Made by a program: the position numbers and the translations under genes
The notes under the pieces: generated by a model
Told to the model about the DNA's origin: nothing
Database searches by the model: none
Seen by the model: the letters and a program-made list of their open reading frames with translations, nothing else
Origin: Bacillus sp. (in: firmicutes)
Lineage (GTDB): Bacteria > Bacillota > Bacilli > Bacillales > Bacillaceae
Assembly (NCBI GenBank): GCA_031180805.1
Contig: JAPSLL010000022.1
Span: 11,967-63,153 of the forward strand
DNA: 51,187 nucleotides
Reading direction: 5' to 3'
Shown: piece after piece, positions 16,050 to 24,271 of the stretch
How positions within the stretch are numbered: the first letter of the stretch is position 1
Layout of the letters: every line of letters begins with the position of its first letter

Positions 16050-16634
16050 TTAAAAATCTTCTTCCTTCTCTATCCATTTCGTAACTTCTGAAAAGTGCTT
16101 ACGTTTCCCTACCAATTTCTTCTCTTCCGGATAGCCTAGATAAATAAAGCCAAGCATTTCCGATTGCTCTGAAAGCTTGAATAGCTCCTTTACTTCTTCT
16201 GAATAACAAACATGACCTGTTCGCCAAACAGCTCCAAGGCCTAATGCGTGTGCAGCAAGAAGCATATTTTGAATCGCAGCATTGACAGCAGCGTATTCTT
16301 CTTTCAAAATGACCTTCTTATCATCGCTTGGCTCAACTGCCGCTGCAATAATAACTGGTGCTCTTAATGCCTTTTGTGAGATTTTCTCTAATCTGCTTAC
16401 ATTTTCCTCACTTCCTGGGTCTTCTAATGTTTTCTCAGTGTATTTAGCAAGAGCTTTACCAAGACTTTTTCTCGCATCCCCTGTTAAAACAAAAAATCTC
16501 CATGGCTCTGTTCGATGGTGAGCAGGCGCCCAAGTTCCAGCCTCAAGTATTTTCTCAAGTAATTCAGTCGGCACAGGATCCGATTTAACAACACCGACAC
16601 TTCTTCTTTCTTTAATTGCTGTAAAAATATCCAT
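16050..16634 (-). CDS. Nitroreductase family protein (YdjA/TdsD-like)
   Basis: About 194 residues of the FMN-dependent nitroreductase family: DIFTAIKERRSVGVVKSDPVP, GTWAPAHHRTEPWRFFVLTG, and AAIQNMLLAAHALGLGAVWRTG, then IYLGYPEE. These fit the shorter YdjA-like branch that reduces nitro or quinone substrates with NAD(P)H. I prefer ATG 16634 over ATG 16640 because AAAAGGAG sits nine bases before the former and only three before the latter. It is a single gene, convergent with the padR-DUF2812 unit. It is only distantly related to mhqN. Confidence 0.85.
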   Translation of the reverse strand: MDIFTAIKERRSVGVVKSDPVPTELLEKILEAGTWAPAHHRTEPWRFFVLTGDARKSLGKALAKYTEKTLEDPGSEENVSRLEKISQKALRAPVIIAAAVEPSDDKKVILKEEYAAVNAAIQNMLLAAHALGLGAVWRTGHVCYSEEVKELFKLSEQSEMLGFIYLGYPEEKKLVGKRKHFSEVTKWIEKEEDF

Positions 16635-16742
16635 TGTCATACACTCCTTTTACATTTCTTATAAAGCAAATAACTGCAAATTACGAAAATTCACATATAT
16701 ACTTATATTGTATACTAAATCATGTTTAAGGGGTGTTTGCAA

Positions 16743-17017
16743 ATGTATGAAATCATCGTTATCGGTGCAGGTCCCGCTAGAGCAAGCGCAGCTCTCTTTA
16801 CAGCTAAGGCTGGGAAGAAAACAATATTAATTGACAATGATAAAGGAATGACAAAACGTGTGGATTTTAGAATCATTATGGCGTCCCAGAAATCAGTGGA
16901 CCTGACTTAATAGAAACAGGCTTAAAACAAGCGAAAAAACAAGGTGCGGAAGTTGCTATTAATCTTATAAGTGAGCTTAATGGTGAACGATATGTTGACT
17001 CTGATGTTCTGAAGTAA
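16743..17017 (+). pseudogene. FAD-dependent oxidoreductase (thioredoxin reductase-like) remnant
   Basis: ATG 16743 opens a frame with the FAD-binding Rossmann start MYEIIVIGAGPARASAALF; the family has GAGPAG, so the second glycine is Arg here. The frame ends at 16910. From about 16871 a different frame carries the expected continuation NHYGVPEISGPDLIETGLKQ, then AKKQGAEVA and a short tail to TAA 17017. Members of this small oxidoreductase group are about 180-190 residues, so the 3' half is also missing. At least one frameshift and a truncation are visible, so the gene is dead. Confidence 0.75.
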
Positions 17018-17053
17018 CTAGGAAAACTAAAAAAATACTACTTCAATCAAATC

Positions 17054-17124
17054 AGGAAGGTTCACAATGAATAATCTCCTATTCATTTACTAAGTCTATT
17101 TCCTCAAATCCCGTGAACCTTCCT
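17054..17124. repeat. Long inverted repeat after the oxidoreductase remnant
   Basis: AGGAAGGTTCAC at 17054-17065 is perfectly complementary to 17113-17124, with a 47-base loop holding a smaller inverted pair (AATGAATA and TATTCATT). It could be a terminator-like structure or a mobile hairpin. There is no T-run. From 17125 to 17319 I see nothing else. Confidence 0.5.
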
Positions 17125-17335
17125 CAGGTCTCTCACAATTATTTTACAAATTTACAAATTTTTTACTTAACATTCCAAAATCACTGAAGTATTATATAAC
17201 TAACATGTCGTTCTTAATAAGAGACATTTAATTCATATCAACTATAGCTAACTTAGCAGGCAAAAGGTCACAGTTATTTCGTTTTAGTAACTATACTGGC
17301 TCGATTACCGGATTTTTTCAAAGGAGACGATTCAT

Positions 17336-17440
17336 TTGAAGTTCAAATCCATTTTTTGTAATTTGATTTTCAGAAATCATAAGTACAGCTTTTATACAGA
17401 CAAATGTGTTCGTTGTGGAAAGAAACGAAATTCCCGGTAA
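17336..17440 (+). CDS. Small CxxC protein (34 residues)
   Basis: A TTG start at 17336 has AAAGGAG nine bases upstream, and the frame ends at 17440. The peptide starts MKFKSIFCNLIFRNHKYSFY and ends with KCVRCGKKRN, so it has one CxxC with basic residues after it, plus a further Cys near the N-terminus, a possible half zinc knuckle. It recalls the DUF1660 type of tiny prophage proteins, but I am not sure. A clear terminator at 17528 supports transcription. Between 17441 and 17527 nothing else is seen. Confidence 0.4.
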   Translation: MKFKSIFCNLIFRNHKYSFYTDKCVRCGKKRNSR

Positions 17441-17527
17441 TTTCATCAATAATTATAGTCATGATGAAAAATTCATGAAAAACTTGTAAAGAAAAACGAG
17501 GTATTCCTGCCAATTTAGTCACATGAG

Positions 17528-17556
17528 AAAACGCAGCGGTTTCCCTGCGTTTTTTC
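17528..17556 (+). terminator. Rho-independent terminator
   Basis: AAAACGCAG at 17528-17536 pairs with CTGCGTTTT at 17545-17553, followed by more T. It would end a plus-strand transcript, most likely from the small CxxC gene. Confidence 0.75.
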
Positions 17557-17639
17557 CTTTTTATTTATTTTTATAAAACTTATGATTCCTGTCGCTACAA
17601 TTTAAATGAATGCCTAAGAGATGCATTTTTAAAACACAC

Positions 17640-18539
17640 TTACTTTTTAAAAATATTATTATCTATTATCTCCTTTAACTTTTGCATTTCCTTCAGCCCA
17701 TTTACCTTTTCCGACATCATTAATGTATTTAATGTGCTCTCGATAAGATATGTACGTGGCTGTTGATTATTGATAATTTCATCCTCAATAAACCCTAATA
17801 GCTGTGTAAAACGTTCCCTCTCTTGACTGTTGACAGATATTTCTGATATTTCCCCCTTTAACTCTATCATTAATTGTTGAACATTTTCGAGTAAGTCAGG
17901 CTCCTTCCCATCAATAGCCCCTAACCATATGATCAATTCATTTGGGTCGACCAATTGTTCGGCTTTATCACTAACTTCAGCAACAATACTTTTTAATCGA
18001 TTCACACAATAACGAATAATTTCTATTCTATTAATTTGCGAAGCTTTTGTTGCTGCATGATAGTGAATCATTTGCTGAAGCATGCCTGAAAAAAGAATCG
18101 CACAATCCAATAAAAAAGGTCGTTTCTCTTCTCCGAAAATTTCTATAAAACGTTTGAACATCCACTCAAGATGACGAAGCCTCGTGACTTTAATGAATTG
18201 TTTAAGCTCTGGATCGTTTGAGGTAATTACTTCTTCAACAAGTGAAAATATTTTATTTTTTTTATTCGATAACATAAATAAATCAAGCTGCTTAATAAAG
18301 ATATCCATATCTGATAAATTCTCACCAATAAGTAATTGATTTCGTTCTGCCTCATATTTCGTTTGTATATAGGTAAAGACAGCTTTAAATAATTCACTTT
18401 TAGAAGGAAAATAATTATATAAAGTCCCTTTTGATATTCCACTATATTCCAAAATATCTTGAATAGATGTTGCTTGATATCCCTTTTCAATAAATAATTC
18501 ATGCGCTTTAATAATGACTTGTTGCTTGCGATCCTTCAT
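17640..18539 (-). CDS. TetR-family regulator of the adjacent exporter
   Basis: About 299 residues, long for the family. Residues 1-50 hold the TetR helix-turn-helix (AHELFIEKGYQATSIQDILE, then YSGISKGTLYNYFPSKSELF). The large C-terminal part is a ligand-binding helical domain similar in size to Bacillus YerO-type regulators. I use ATG 18539 with GGTGG seven bases upstream; a GTG four codons earlier lies inside that site. It is divergent from the DHA2 exporter, with a 14-bp perfect palindrome between them, so it probably represses the exporter until a substrate binds. Confidence 0.83.
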   Translation of the reverse strand: MKDRKQQVIIKAHELFIEKGYQATSIQDILEYSGISKGTLYNYFPSKSELFKAVFTYIQTKYEAERNQLLIGENLSDMDIFIKQLDLFMLSNKKNKIFSLVEEVITSNDPELKQFIKVTRLRHLEWMFKRFIEIFGEEKRPFLLDCAILFSGMLQQMIHYHAATKASQINRIEIIRYCVNRLKSIVAEVSDKAEQLVDPNELIIWLGAIDGKEPDLLENVQQLMIELKGEISEISVNSQERERFTQLLGFIEDEIINNQQPRTYLIESTLNTLMMSEKVNGLKEMQKLKEIIDNNIFKK

Positions 18540-18685
18540 CTTTATCACCACCGCTTCAAATTAATAACGACTAAATTTCATGGTTTTCTGAACCCATTTT
18601 TCTATTTCATATCTTATCTGATTTTATTTCAGTTTACAAACAGGGAAATTGTTAAGATTTAATTGTTGCAATTCACGAAAGATGG

Positions 18686-18699
18686 GAGTAATATTACTC
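18686..18699. promoter_or_regulatory. Palindromic operator in the TetR/exporter gap
   Basis: GAGTAATATTACTC is a perfect 14-bp palindrome 60 bp before the exporter start, close to where its -35 region would lie. It is the best candidate TetR site in the gap. The assignment is inference. Confidence 0.5.
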
Positions 18700-18758
18700 A
18701 TTGTATAACTATAGTATAAAAAAATGTACCATTTGTTTATTCAGGAGGAGAACTATTA

Positions 18759-20258
18759 ATGAACAAAACAAATTTACCACCAAAACGACCGCCTTATGGT
18801 ATTATTGCCATTCTTTTGGCAGGTGCGTTCGTTTCGATTTTAAATTCGACACTACTTAATGTTGCATTACCATCTATGATGGAAGATTTAAATGTTGGTG
18901 CAACAACAATCCAATGGTTGGCAACAGGTTATATGCTAGTGAATGGTGTATTGATTCCAACAACAGCTTACTTAATACAAAAATTTTCTGTTCGCCATTT
19001 ATTTATCGCAGCCATGCTTTTATTTACAATTGGTACGGCAACTGCAAGTATAGCTGATTCATTTGCCTTATTATTAATCGGTAGAATGGTTCAGGCATCA
19101 GGCTCTGCTGTTATGATGCCGTTATTAATGAATGTTTTACTTGTTAGCTTTCCAATTGAAAAACGTGGCGGAGCGATGGGGATTTTAGGTCTCGTTATGA
19201 TTTTTGCCCCAGCAATTGGTCCAACTTTATCTGGATGGATCGTTGAACACTATCATTGGAGAACATTGTTTTATATGATTCTTCCATTTGCAGTAATTGT
19301 CTTGCTATTTGCCTTCTTTAAATTGAAGGATACGAAAGAAAAAGTACATTTAACAATGGATGCTCTATCACTTGTGCTTTCAAGTATTGGATTTGGATCA
19401 TTGCTATATGGCTTCAGTACAGCAGGAGATAAAGGCTGGGATAGTCCATATGTATATGGAACATTAATTATCGGAGCATTAGCATTAGTCTTATTTATTT
19501 TCCGTCAATTTAAGCTTGATGAGCCGTTTCTTGATTTCCGTGTGTATAAGTATCCGATGTTTGCTTTATCATCTGCTATTTCAATCGTTCTTAATATGGC
19601 GATGTTTTCAGCAATGATATTAATGCCGATTTACTTGCAGCAATTGCGAGGAATCACACCATTAGATTCAGGGTTATTAATGCTACCTGGTGCGATTATT
19701 ATGGGAATTATGTCCCCTATTACAGGTAAGCTTTTTGATAAATACGGAGCAAAGGTATTATCTATCGTTGGTTTAACGATTACTGTTATTACAACCTATT
19801 TCTTCAGTAAATTATCGATAGATACATCTTATTCAACATTGCTAATTATGTATTCTGTTCGAATGTTTGGTATGTCAATGGTGATGATGCCAGTTATGAC
19901 AAACGGCTTGAACCAACTTCCTGCTCGGTTAAATCCGCACGGTACTGCGATGAATAGTACATTGTCACAAGTATCAGGTGCGATTGGCTCTGCAATATTA
20001 GTAACGGTCATGACCTCACGTACGAAAGCACATGCGGAGGAAATTCAAAATTCTATAATGAGTAAATTAACAGAACAACCAACTGCAGAAGCTTTAGCTG
20101 AAATAAAAAACAAAATAATGGTTGATTCGATGATAAACGGGATTAATGATTCATTCCTCGTTTCCGTTTTCATTGCAGCATTAGCTCTTGTTCTTGCTCT
20201 TTTCATTAAGCGTGTAAAACAGAATAGCAACGAAGCCCCAATAAAAGAGCAAGCTTAA
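18759..20258 (+). CDS. DHA2-family MFS drug exporter (14 membrane segments)
   Basis: A 499-residue proton-driven multidrug exporter. It has the DHA2/LmrB-type features: start PPYGIIAILLAGAFVSILNS, then TLLNVALPSMMEDLNVG; the antiporter motif C GLVMIFAPAIGPTLSGWIVE followed by HYHWRTLF in segment 5; and a length that fits 14 segments. ATG 18759 has CAGGAGGAG about nine bases upstream. Residues 430-460 form a soluble loop before the last segment, as in LmrB. It is divergent from the TetR gene, which likely controls it, and ends at a clear terminator. The exported drug is unknown. Confidence 0.9.
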   Translation: MNKTNLPPKRPPYGIIAILLAGAFVSILNSTLLNVALPSMMEDLNVGATTIQWLATGYMLVNGVLIPTTAYLIQKFSVRHLFIAAMLLFTIGTATASIADSFALLLIGRMVQASGSAVMMPLLMNVLLVSFPIEKRGGAMGILGLVMIFAPAIGPTLSGWIVEHYHWRTLFYMILPFAVIVLLFAFFKLKDTKEKVHLTMDALSLVLSSIGFGSLLYGFSTAGDKGWDSPYVYGTLIIGALALVLFIFRQFKLDEPFLDFRVYKYPMFALSSAISIVLNMAMFSAMILMPIYLQQLRGITPLDSGLLMLPGAIIMGIMSPITGKLFDKYGAKVLSIVGLTITVITTYFFSKLSIDTSYSTLLIMYSVRMFGMSMVMMPVMTNGLNQLPARLNPHGTAMNSTLSQVSGAIGSAILVTVMTSRTKAHAEEIQNSIMSKLTEQPTAEALAEIKNKIMVDSMINGINDSFLVSVFIAALALVLALFIKRVKQNSNEAPIKEQA

Positions 20259-20270
20259 TTAGTATGATAA

Positions 20271-20300
20271 AGACCGAACGCTTCGATGTGTTCGGTTTTT
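20271..20300 (+). terminator. Terminator of the DHA2 exporter
   Basis: ACCGAAC (20273-20279) pairs with GTTCGGT (20290-20296) and is followed by TTTTG. It lies 14 bp after the exporter stop. Confidence 0.8.
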
Positions 20301-20337
20301 GTTTATCGAATCGATACTATTTTCTAAAAAGATTCGA

Positions 20338-20391
20338 TTGACTCAAAGTATACATTTGTATACAATTTAAGTGTAGTATACAATTGCATAC
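20338..20391 (+). promoter_or_regulatory. hmoA operon promoter with four GTATAC-type sites
   Basis: TTGACT (20338-20343) and TACAAT (20361-20366) are exactly 17 bp apart, a near-consensus sigma-A promoter. GTATAC occurs at 20348, 20358 and 20376 and GCATAC at 20386: two pairs, each with 10-bp spacing (one helical turn). The second is in the perfect palindrome TTGTATACAA. Two lie in the promoter spacer and two at or after the start point, as expected for repressor sites. Confidence 0.65.
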
Positions 20392-20406
20392 AATAGGAGT
20401 GATAGG

Positions 20407-20781
20407 ATGAGAGACGGTAAGAGATTTTATAGAGACGTTAATCATCTGGAAGGTGAACCACGTCGAGAAGATTTTCGTCATCCAAGAGGCGGTGGTCACA
20501 ACCGGAAGGAGCATCATCGTGGTGCAAAAACATTTCGCAGAGGAAGAGCACTAGAATTTTTAGCAAGACTTAATGTCAAACGTGATACGTTAAAGCAGCA
20601 ATTAGAAACTCCAGAGCTTCAATCCATTAACCCAATTATCGTTGGTGAGTTAAAGGCCGTTGAAACGATAATCAATGAATTTACTCATTTGTTTGAAATT
20701 CACGAGGAAGAAATGAAACAGCATGGCTCAATTTCTAATGAAAGAGATCAATCTGGAGAGAACAAATCTGTTGAAGAATAA
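20407..20781 (+). CDS. Uncharacterised protein upstream of hmoA
   Basis: A 124-residue soluble protein. The first 45 residues are rich in Arg, His and Gly (HPRGGGHNRKEHHRGAKTF). Residues 45-105 look like two amphipathic helices (GRALEFLARLNVKRDTLKQQ and ELKAVETIINEFTHLFEIHE). The N-terminal His/Arg stretch could bind metal or nucleic acid, which is conjecture. I know similar proteins from other bacilli but no established function. AGGAG lies before ATG 20407. It is the first gene of a two-gene unit with hmoA, 38 bp apart, under a heavily repeated operator, and might be a regulator or small partner of haem degradation. Confidence 0.7.
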   Translation: MRDGKRFYRDVNHLEGEPRREDFRHPRGGGHNRKEHHRGAKTFRRGRALEFLARLNVKRDTLKQQLETPELQSINPIIVGELKAVETIINEFTHLFEIHEEEMKQHGSISNERDQSGENKSVEE

Positions 20782-20818
20782 ATAAAGAAAAATCAAATAA
20801 CTGAACGGGGGATATAAA

Positions 20819-21142
20819 ATGTTTATTCAATTAAGAAAAATAACTGTAAGTGAAGGAAGCGCCGAAAAGGTTATCAATCAATTTAGCAAGCCAGGAATCA
20901 TTGAAGAGCAAGAAGGAATTGTTGATATTAAAATTTTAGAAAAAAAGGTAAGACGCGGAGAAGAAGAAGTAATCATTCTAGTAACCTGGGAATCAGAAGA
21001 ACATTGGAAGCAATGGGAAAAGAGTGATGCACACATCGCCGGGCATAAAGCAAAACGCAACCAACAAAAACCAGAACATATTCTTAATGTAGAAGTTGGG
21101 ATGTATGAAGTAAAGGCTGTTAAGAAGCCTGCAGAGAAATAA
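20819..21142 (+). CDS. hmoA: Haem-degrading monooxygenase HmoA (antibiotic biosynthesis monooxygenase fold)
   Basis: A 107-residue ABM-fold protein that resembles B. subtilis HmoA (YetG): MFIQLRKITVSEGSAEKVIN, then KKVRRGEEEVIILVTWESEE, HWKQWEKSDAHIAGHKAKR, and a final strand LNVEVGMYEVK. HmoA/IsdG-type enzymes open the haem ring in the cytoplasm and release iron; the Trp and His of the TWESEEHWKQWEKSDAHIAGH region include the catalytic residues. ATG 20819 has GAACGGGGG upstream. The dense GTATAC operator upstream of the pair suggests tight, probably iron- or haem-linked, control, though the sites do not look like Fur boxes. Confidence 0.82.
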   Translation: MFIQLRKITVSEGSAEKVINQFSKPGIIEEQEGIVDIKILEKKVRRGEEEVIILVTWESEEHWKQWEKSDAHIAGHKAKRNQQKPEHILNVEVGMYEVKAVKKPAEK

Positions 21143-21168
21143 AACTTATTCATACAATAGAATAAATC

Positions 21169-21205
21169 AGGACATACTTTTCAGCGATTTTGTATGTCCT
21201 TTTTA
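21169..21205 (+). terminator. Terminator of the hmoA operon
   Basis: AGGACATAC (21169-21177) pairs with GTATGTCCT (21192-21200), followed by TTTTTATA. It lies 27 bp after the hmoA stop. Confidence 0.85.
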
Positions 21206-21261
21206 TACCCTTATATCTAAATAGAACAAAAAAATAGCTGCTATGAGTCACAGTGAGCTGA

Positions 21262-21705
21262 CTAGTGAATTAACGATGCTCTTAAATTACTTGCTCCATT
21301 TTCCAAGTATCCCTTTAAACATGTTAACATATATACCCATCCCTCTTTTTGTCCAAGCATTTTGTTCACTATTTCAGGGTCATCTGCTTTTAAGCCAGTT
21401 TCGTTTATTTCGATAATCGTAGTCGATTGTTCTAATTCTTTTAATATAATGGTAACAACCGTTTCTTCACCATGCTCTGCTCCCCAAGAGAATACAATTT
21501 TTTTGCCTTCCTCGATTTCTAATACGTTGATTGCACCTTCTGCTTCGTATTCATCATATTTCAAAATAATTGTCTTACCTTGCTCCCATCTTTCAGAACT
21601 CGATGAAAACCAAAAATGTCCGATTTTATTCGGATCTACTATAGCATTAAACACATCGTTTGTAGATTTTTGTATTTTGAATTTCGTTATTACTTGAGTA
21701 TTCAT
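21262..21705 (-). CDS. SRPBCC/AHSA1-domain protein
   Basis: A 147-residue START-like protein of the AHSA1 group: TKFKIQKSTNDVFNAIVDPN, KIGHFWFSSSSERWEQGKT, VFSWGAEHGEETVVTIILKE and the final helix QKEGWVYMLTCLKGYLENG. Such proteins have a hydrophobic cavity and often lie next to an ArsR regulator; no ArsR gene is present here. The substrate is unknown. ATG 21705 has GGAGCGAG upstream. The gap from 21706 to 21968 contains an open stretch in another frame that I could not support as a gene. Confidence 0.82.
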   Translation of the reverse strand: MNTQVITKFKIQKSTNDVFNAIVDPNKIGHFWFSSSSERWEQGKTIILKYDEYEAEGAINVLEIEEGKKIVFSWGAEHGEETVVTIILKELEQSTTIIEINETGLKADDPEIVNKMLGQKEGWVYMLTCLKGYLENGASNLRASLIH

Positions 21706-21968
21706 TTTTCAACTCGCTCCTTGCTCTTACTAGTCGTAAATGTTTTTTTATTTCAATTAAATTCAAATCTGTTATTGTGCCTTGATGGAAATATAGCTGC
21801 CACCTTTCATCTATAAGCTTCCAAATAGAACTGTGAAGGGTACAAGGACTTTATTTAGCTTTTCATGATTATTACGAAATTCTATTTTAATAGCTTTCCT
21901 CTAACGCCTTTAGATGTTGTTTTTAATTATCTCCTTTCGCAAATGCTATTAACCATCACGTTTCAACC

Positions 21969-22499
21969 TTATCTTTTATACTCAATTAACCAACAATCCT
22001 GATAAACCCCTTCGTGTAGCTCATGCTTTGGGAGTAATTTCACCTTTTTAAATCCACATTTTTCATAGCATTTTAACGCTCTCTTGTTCCACCCTTGAGG
22101 ATCCATCACTACTCGGCTTGCCTTTTCATGCTCCATTAAGTACGTAACCATTGACGTTACAAGCAATGTCCCAATTCCTTTATTCCAATACGCCACTTCC
22201 CCAATAAATTGGTCTATGCCGTAGACATTTTCGTTTGAATAACCATACTCCACTTTTGCCTCGGCATCTAATTGATAAAATTGGATGTATCCAATCTCTT
22301 TACCTTCAAACCCAATGATGCATTTCATCGTTTCATCTTCAGGATCATAAAAAACGTTACGCACCTTTTCTAAATCAAACGGATTGTCTCTTCCTTCATA
22401 AAACTTAAGAACTTCAGGGTCAGAAAGCCATTTTGCTAACAAGAATTGATCTTCTTCTTCTAACAGACGCACTAATAATTTGCCATTTTGAAATAACAT
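21969..22499 (-). CDS. AAC(6')-like aminoglycoside N-acetyltransferase (GNAT)
   Basis: A 176-residue GNAT protein whose order of motifs follows the AAC(6') branch found in the N-terminal half of AAC(6')-APH(2''): EYGYSNENVYGIDQFIGEVA, YWNKGIGTLLVTSMVTYL with the acetyl-CoA loop (K-G-I-G), SRVVMDPQGWNKRALKCYEK, CGFKKVKLLPKHELHEGVYQ and a final DCWLIEY. The known members acetylate the 6'-amino group of aminoglycosides. Chromosomal relatives in bacilli do not always give resistance, so activity is inferred. ATG 22499 has GTGAGGAT nearby. It is a single-gene unit. Confidence 0.8.
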   Translation of the reverse strand: MLFQNGKLLVRLLEEEDQFLLAKWLSDPEVLKFYEGRDNPFDLEKVRNVFYDPEDETMKCIIGFEGKEIGYIQFYQLDAEAKVEYGYSNENVYGIDQFIGEVAYWNKGIGTLLVTSMVTYLMEHEKASRVVMDPQGWNKRALKCYEKCGFKKVKLLPKHELHEGVYQDCWLIEYKR

Positions 22500-22646
22500 A
22501 TTATCCTCACAATCTATTTAATAAATTAAGATAAGATTCGTTTTCATGAAAGAATTTCTCCAATATTCTCCCCTCTAAAACCTTAAGAATATGACAACCT
22601 TTCATCATCATAGGCTTTATAAAATGATAAAGGTGTGTGAACTATT

Positions 22647-22853
22647 ATGATATGGAACCAAAATAAAATCTTATTTTATACAATTAAAGGCTCATCGATT
22701 AAACAGTTCTTTATTATCGATCTTGTTGTTGGAACAGGTATTTACTATGGAGTAGAAACATTTTCTTCAAATGTAGTCATAGCCATAATAGGCTGTGTGA
22801 TTGGAACTGAAGGAATCAAAAGAATACCAAAGTTAATAAAGATCAATTCTTAA
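22647..22853 (+). CDS. Small membrane protein, unknown
   Basis: A 68-residue hydrophobic protein. Two likely membrane segments are FFIIDLVVGTGIYYG and NVVIAIIGCVIGTEGI, with a basic C-terminus (KRIPKLIKINS). ATG 22647 has AAGGTGTG nine bases upstream, a moderate ribosome site. I do not recognise a family. It stands alone between two minus-strand genes with no clear terminator, so it is less sure than its neighbours. Confidence 0.45.
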   Translation: MIWNQNKILFYTIKGSSIKQFFIIDLVVGTGIYYGVETFSSNVVIAIIGCVIGTEGIKRIPKLIKINS

Positions 22854-22930
22854 ATTTAATCATTATATCCATGGATAATAAATAAACTAGCTTCTCAAAA
22901 CCACAATTATCATTACTTTATACAAATTGT

Positions 22931-23736
22931 TTAGCTATGAGTTGCTTGAGCCATTACTAAGTAATGATAATTAATTACCTTTAATCCTTTTGATGTTGCA
23001 TGTTTATAAAAAATATCTTCTACATTTTTTAAACAGTTTCTCCAAGCTACCTCTTTTACTCGTTGATTTTGTCCGAAACATTTCTTGATTAACACATCTT
23101 CCGGAGTTGAAAGGTATTCGATTTCTTCAATTACTTCAATTTTAAAATCTGATAATTCACTTTTATAAAATTCATACTTTTCCGCAATAAATTTTAATCA
23201 TAAGGATCAACAGTCAACGGATGATATAAGCCCGGAAATAGCTTTCTTAATCCCCCGTCAGTTCCACCGTGATAAAGCCCTATCACTATTCCACCTGGTT
23301 TCAGGATTCGTTTAGCTTCTTGATATTGAGAAATCCAAGGACCTTTTTTCGAATAAATTAAATCAAAATAATTATCACGAAAAAGTAATTTCTCATTTTG
23401 CTTAACTGTTATAAATCTCATTGTATCTGAGTACTTTTTTAAATTTGCAGCATGAATAAATTCCTTTACTATATCAATACCTATAACTTCTTTCACCTTT
23501 GAAGCCCATTGAAGCGTAAAATCCGCGTGTCCACATCCAATGTCAAGAATACGAGAATTTTCATTTATATATGAATTAATTCTTTGTGCTAACAAAATAT
23601 CAGCTGTTGGCTCTTCAAATGTAGATTCCCAAGGGTAGTTATACTTTCCCCCTAATTGCTTATACCACTTTTCACTATGCGGAGAAATCCATTCTTTATG
23701 CTCCATCGGGTCGTATAATAATTTCTGATCCCCCAT
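22931..23736 (-). pseudogene. Class I SAM-dependent methyltransferase, frameshifted
   Basis: From ATG 23736 (MGDQKLLYDP, GGAG eight bases upstream) the protein has the SAM-binding motif I SRILDIGCGHADFTLQWASK, motif II IDIVKEFIHAANLKKY, and RILKPGGIVIGLYHGG. The frame ends at 23194 after HPLTVDPYD. The next frame continues at once with LKFIAEKYEFYKSELSDFKI and then LKVINYHYLVMAQATHS to TAA 22931. One T is missing in GATTAAAA near 23194-23201; GATTTAAAA would restore a single protein of about 268 residues. The substrate is unknown. The lesion is a single-base frameshift, so an assembly error should be excluded before calling the gene dead. Confidence 0.75.
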
Positions 23737-23786
23737 TCTTCCAGCTCCATTCAAAAAAATAAAGATGCTTATCAATAATTTAGTAA

Positions 23787-24042
23787 TTATAACTGTTTTG
23801 AAAAATACAAAAGTAAATCATCATCGTTTACACAATCAATATATTGTTCTAATTGTTCTCCCTTGTACCATACTCCAGTTCTATCTGGTATAAACCCGCG
23901 CTTCACATACATTTTTTGAGCAGCTCCATATCCTGAATGTAATCCTACAGCTAAAGATATAGAGTTAGCCTTCGCTATTGCAATTTATATCGTCTTTCAT
24001 CATTGAACGAATCGTTAGGTTTTCTTCGTATATATAAATCAC
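23787..24042 (-). pseudogene. GNAT acetyltransferase remnant with internal deletion
   Basis: A GTG at 24042 with GAGG eight bases upstream starts VIYIYEENLTIRSMMKDDI, a GNAT-like beginning. The sequence then switches frame and joins directly to the C-terminal half of the same family: SLAVGLHSGYGAAQKMYVKR, then GFIPDRTGVWYKGEQLEQY and NDDDLLLYFSKQL to a stop at 23787. The acetyl-CoA binding middle part, roughly 60 residues, is gone. The remnant ends 50 bp before the methyltransferase pseudogene, so two dead genes are neighbours. Confidence 0.65.
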
Positions 24043-24133
24043 GTTTAAATCCTCACATTATATTAATGTATATATTATAAAAATGCGTAAACTCCTTTGG
24101 AATTCACGCACCCTTATATTAAGAGAGTACTAT

Positions 24134-24271
24134 TTATAAAGAAAACTTTGCTAATTGTTCACCCCATGATGGTAATTTTGTCTCAACAAAATCCGCTTTT
24201 TTATAAACATTTTTGGATAAGATAAAATAAGACTCCCATTTTACTATTTTAGATATGTATCCAAAACCGTT
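24134..24271 (-). pseudogene. Possible C-terminal gene fragment
   Basis: A 45-codon open stretch ending in TAA reads GYISKIVKWESYFILSKNVY, then KKADFVETKLPSWGEQLAKF. It has protein-like composition, lacks any start codon or ribosome site, and overlaps the last bases of the GNAT gene in another frame. It may be the tail of a gene lost by deletion. I do not recognise the family. Confidence 0.25.

Noticed and set aside
20338-20391. Fur box upstream of hmoA
   Set aside because: The repeats are GTATAC-type and do not fit the GATAATGATTATC-like pattern of Fur sites.
21668-21860. Minus-strand open stretch with LIDERWQLYFHQG, upstream of the AHSA1 gene
   Set aside because: It looks somewhat protein-like, but it has no start codon or ribosome site and overlaps the AHSA1 start in another frame; kept out for lack of support.
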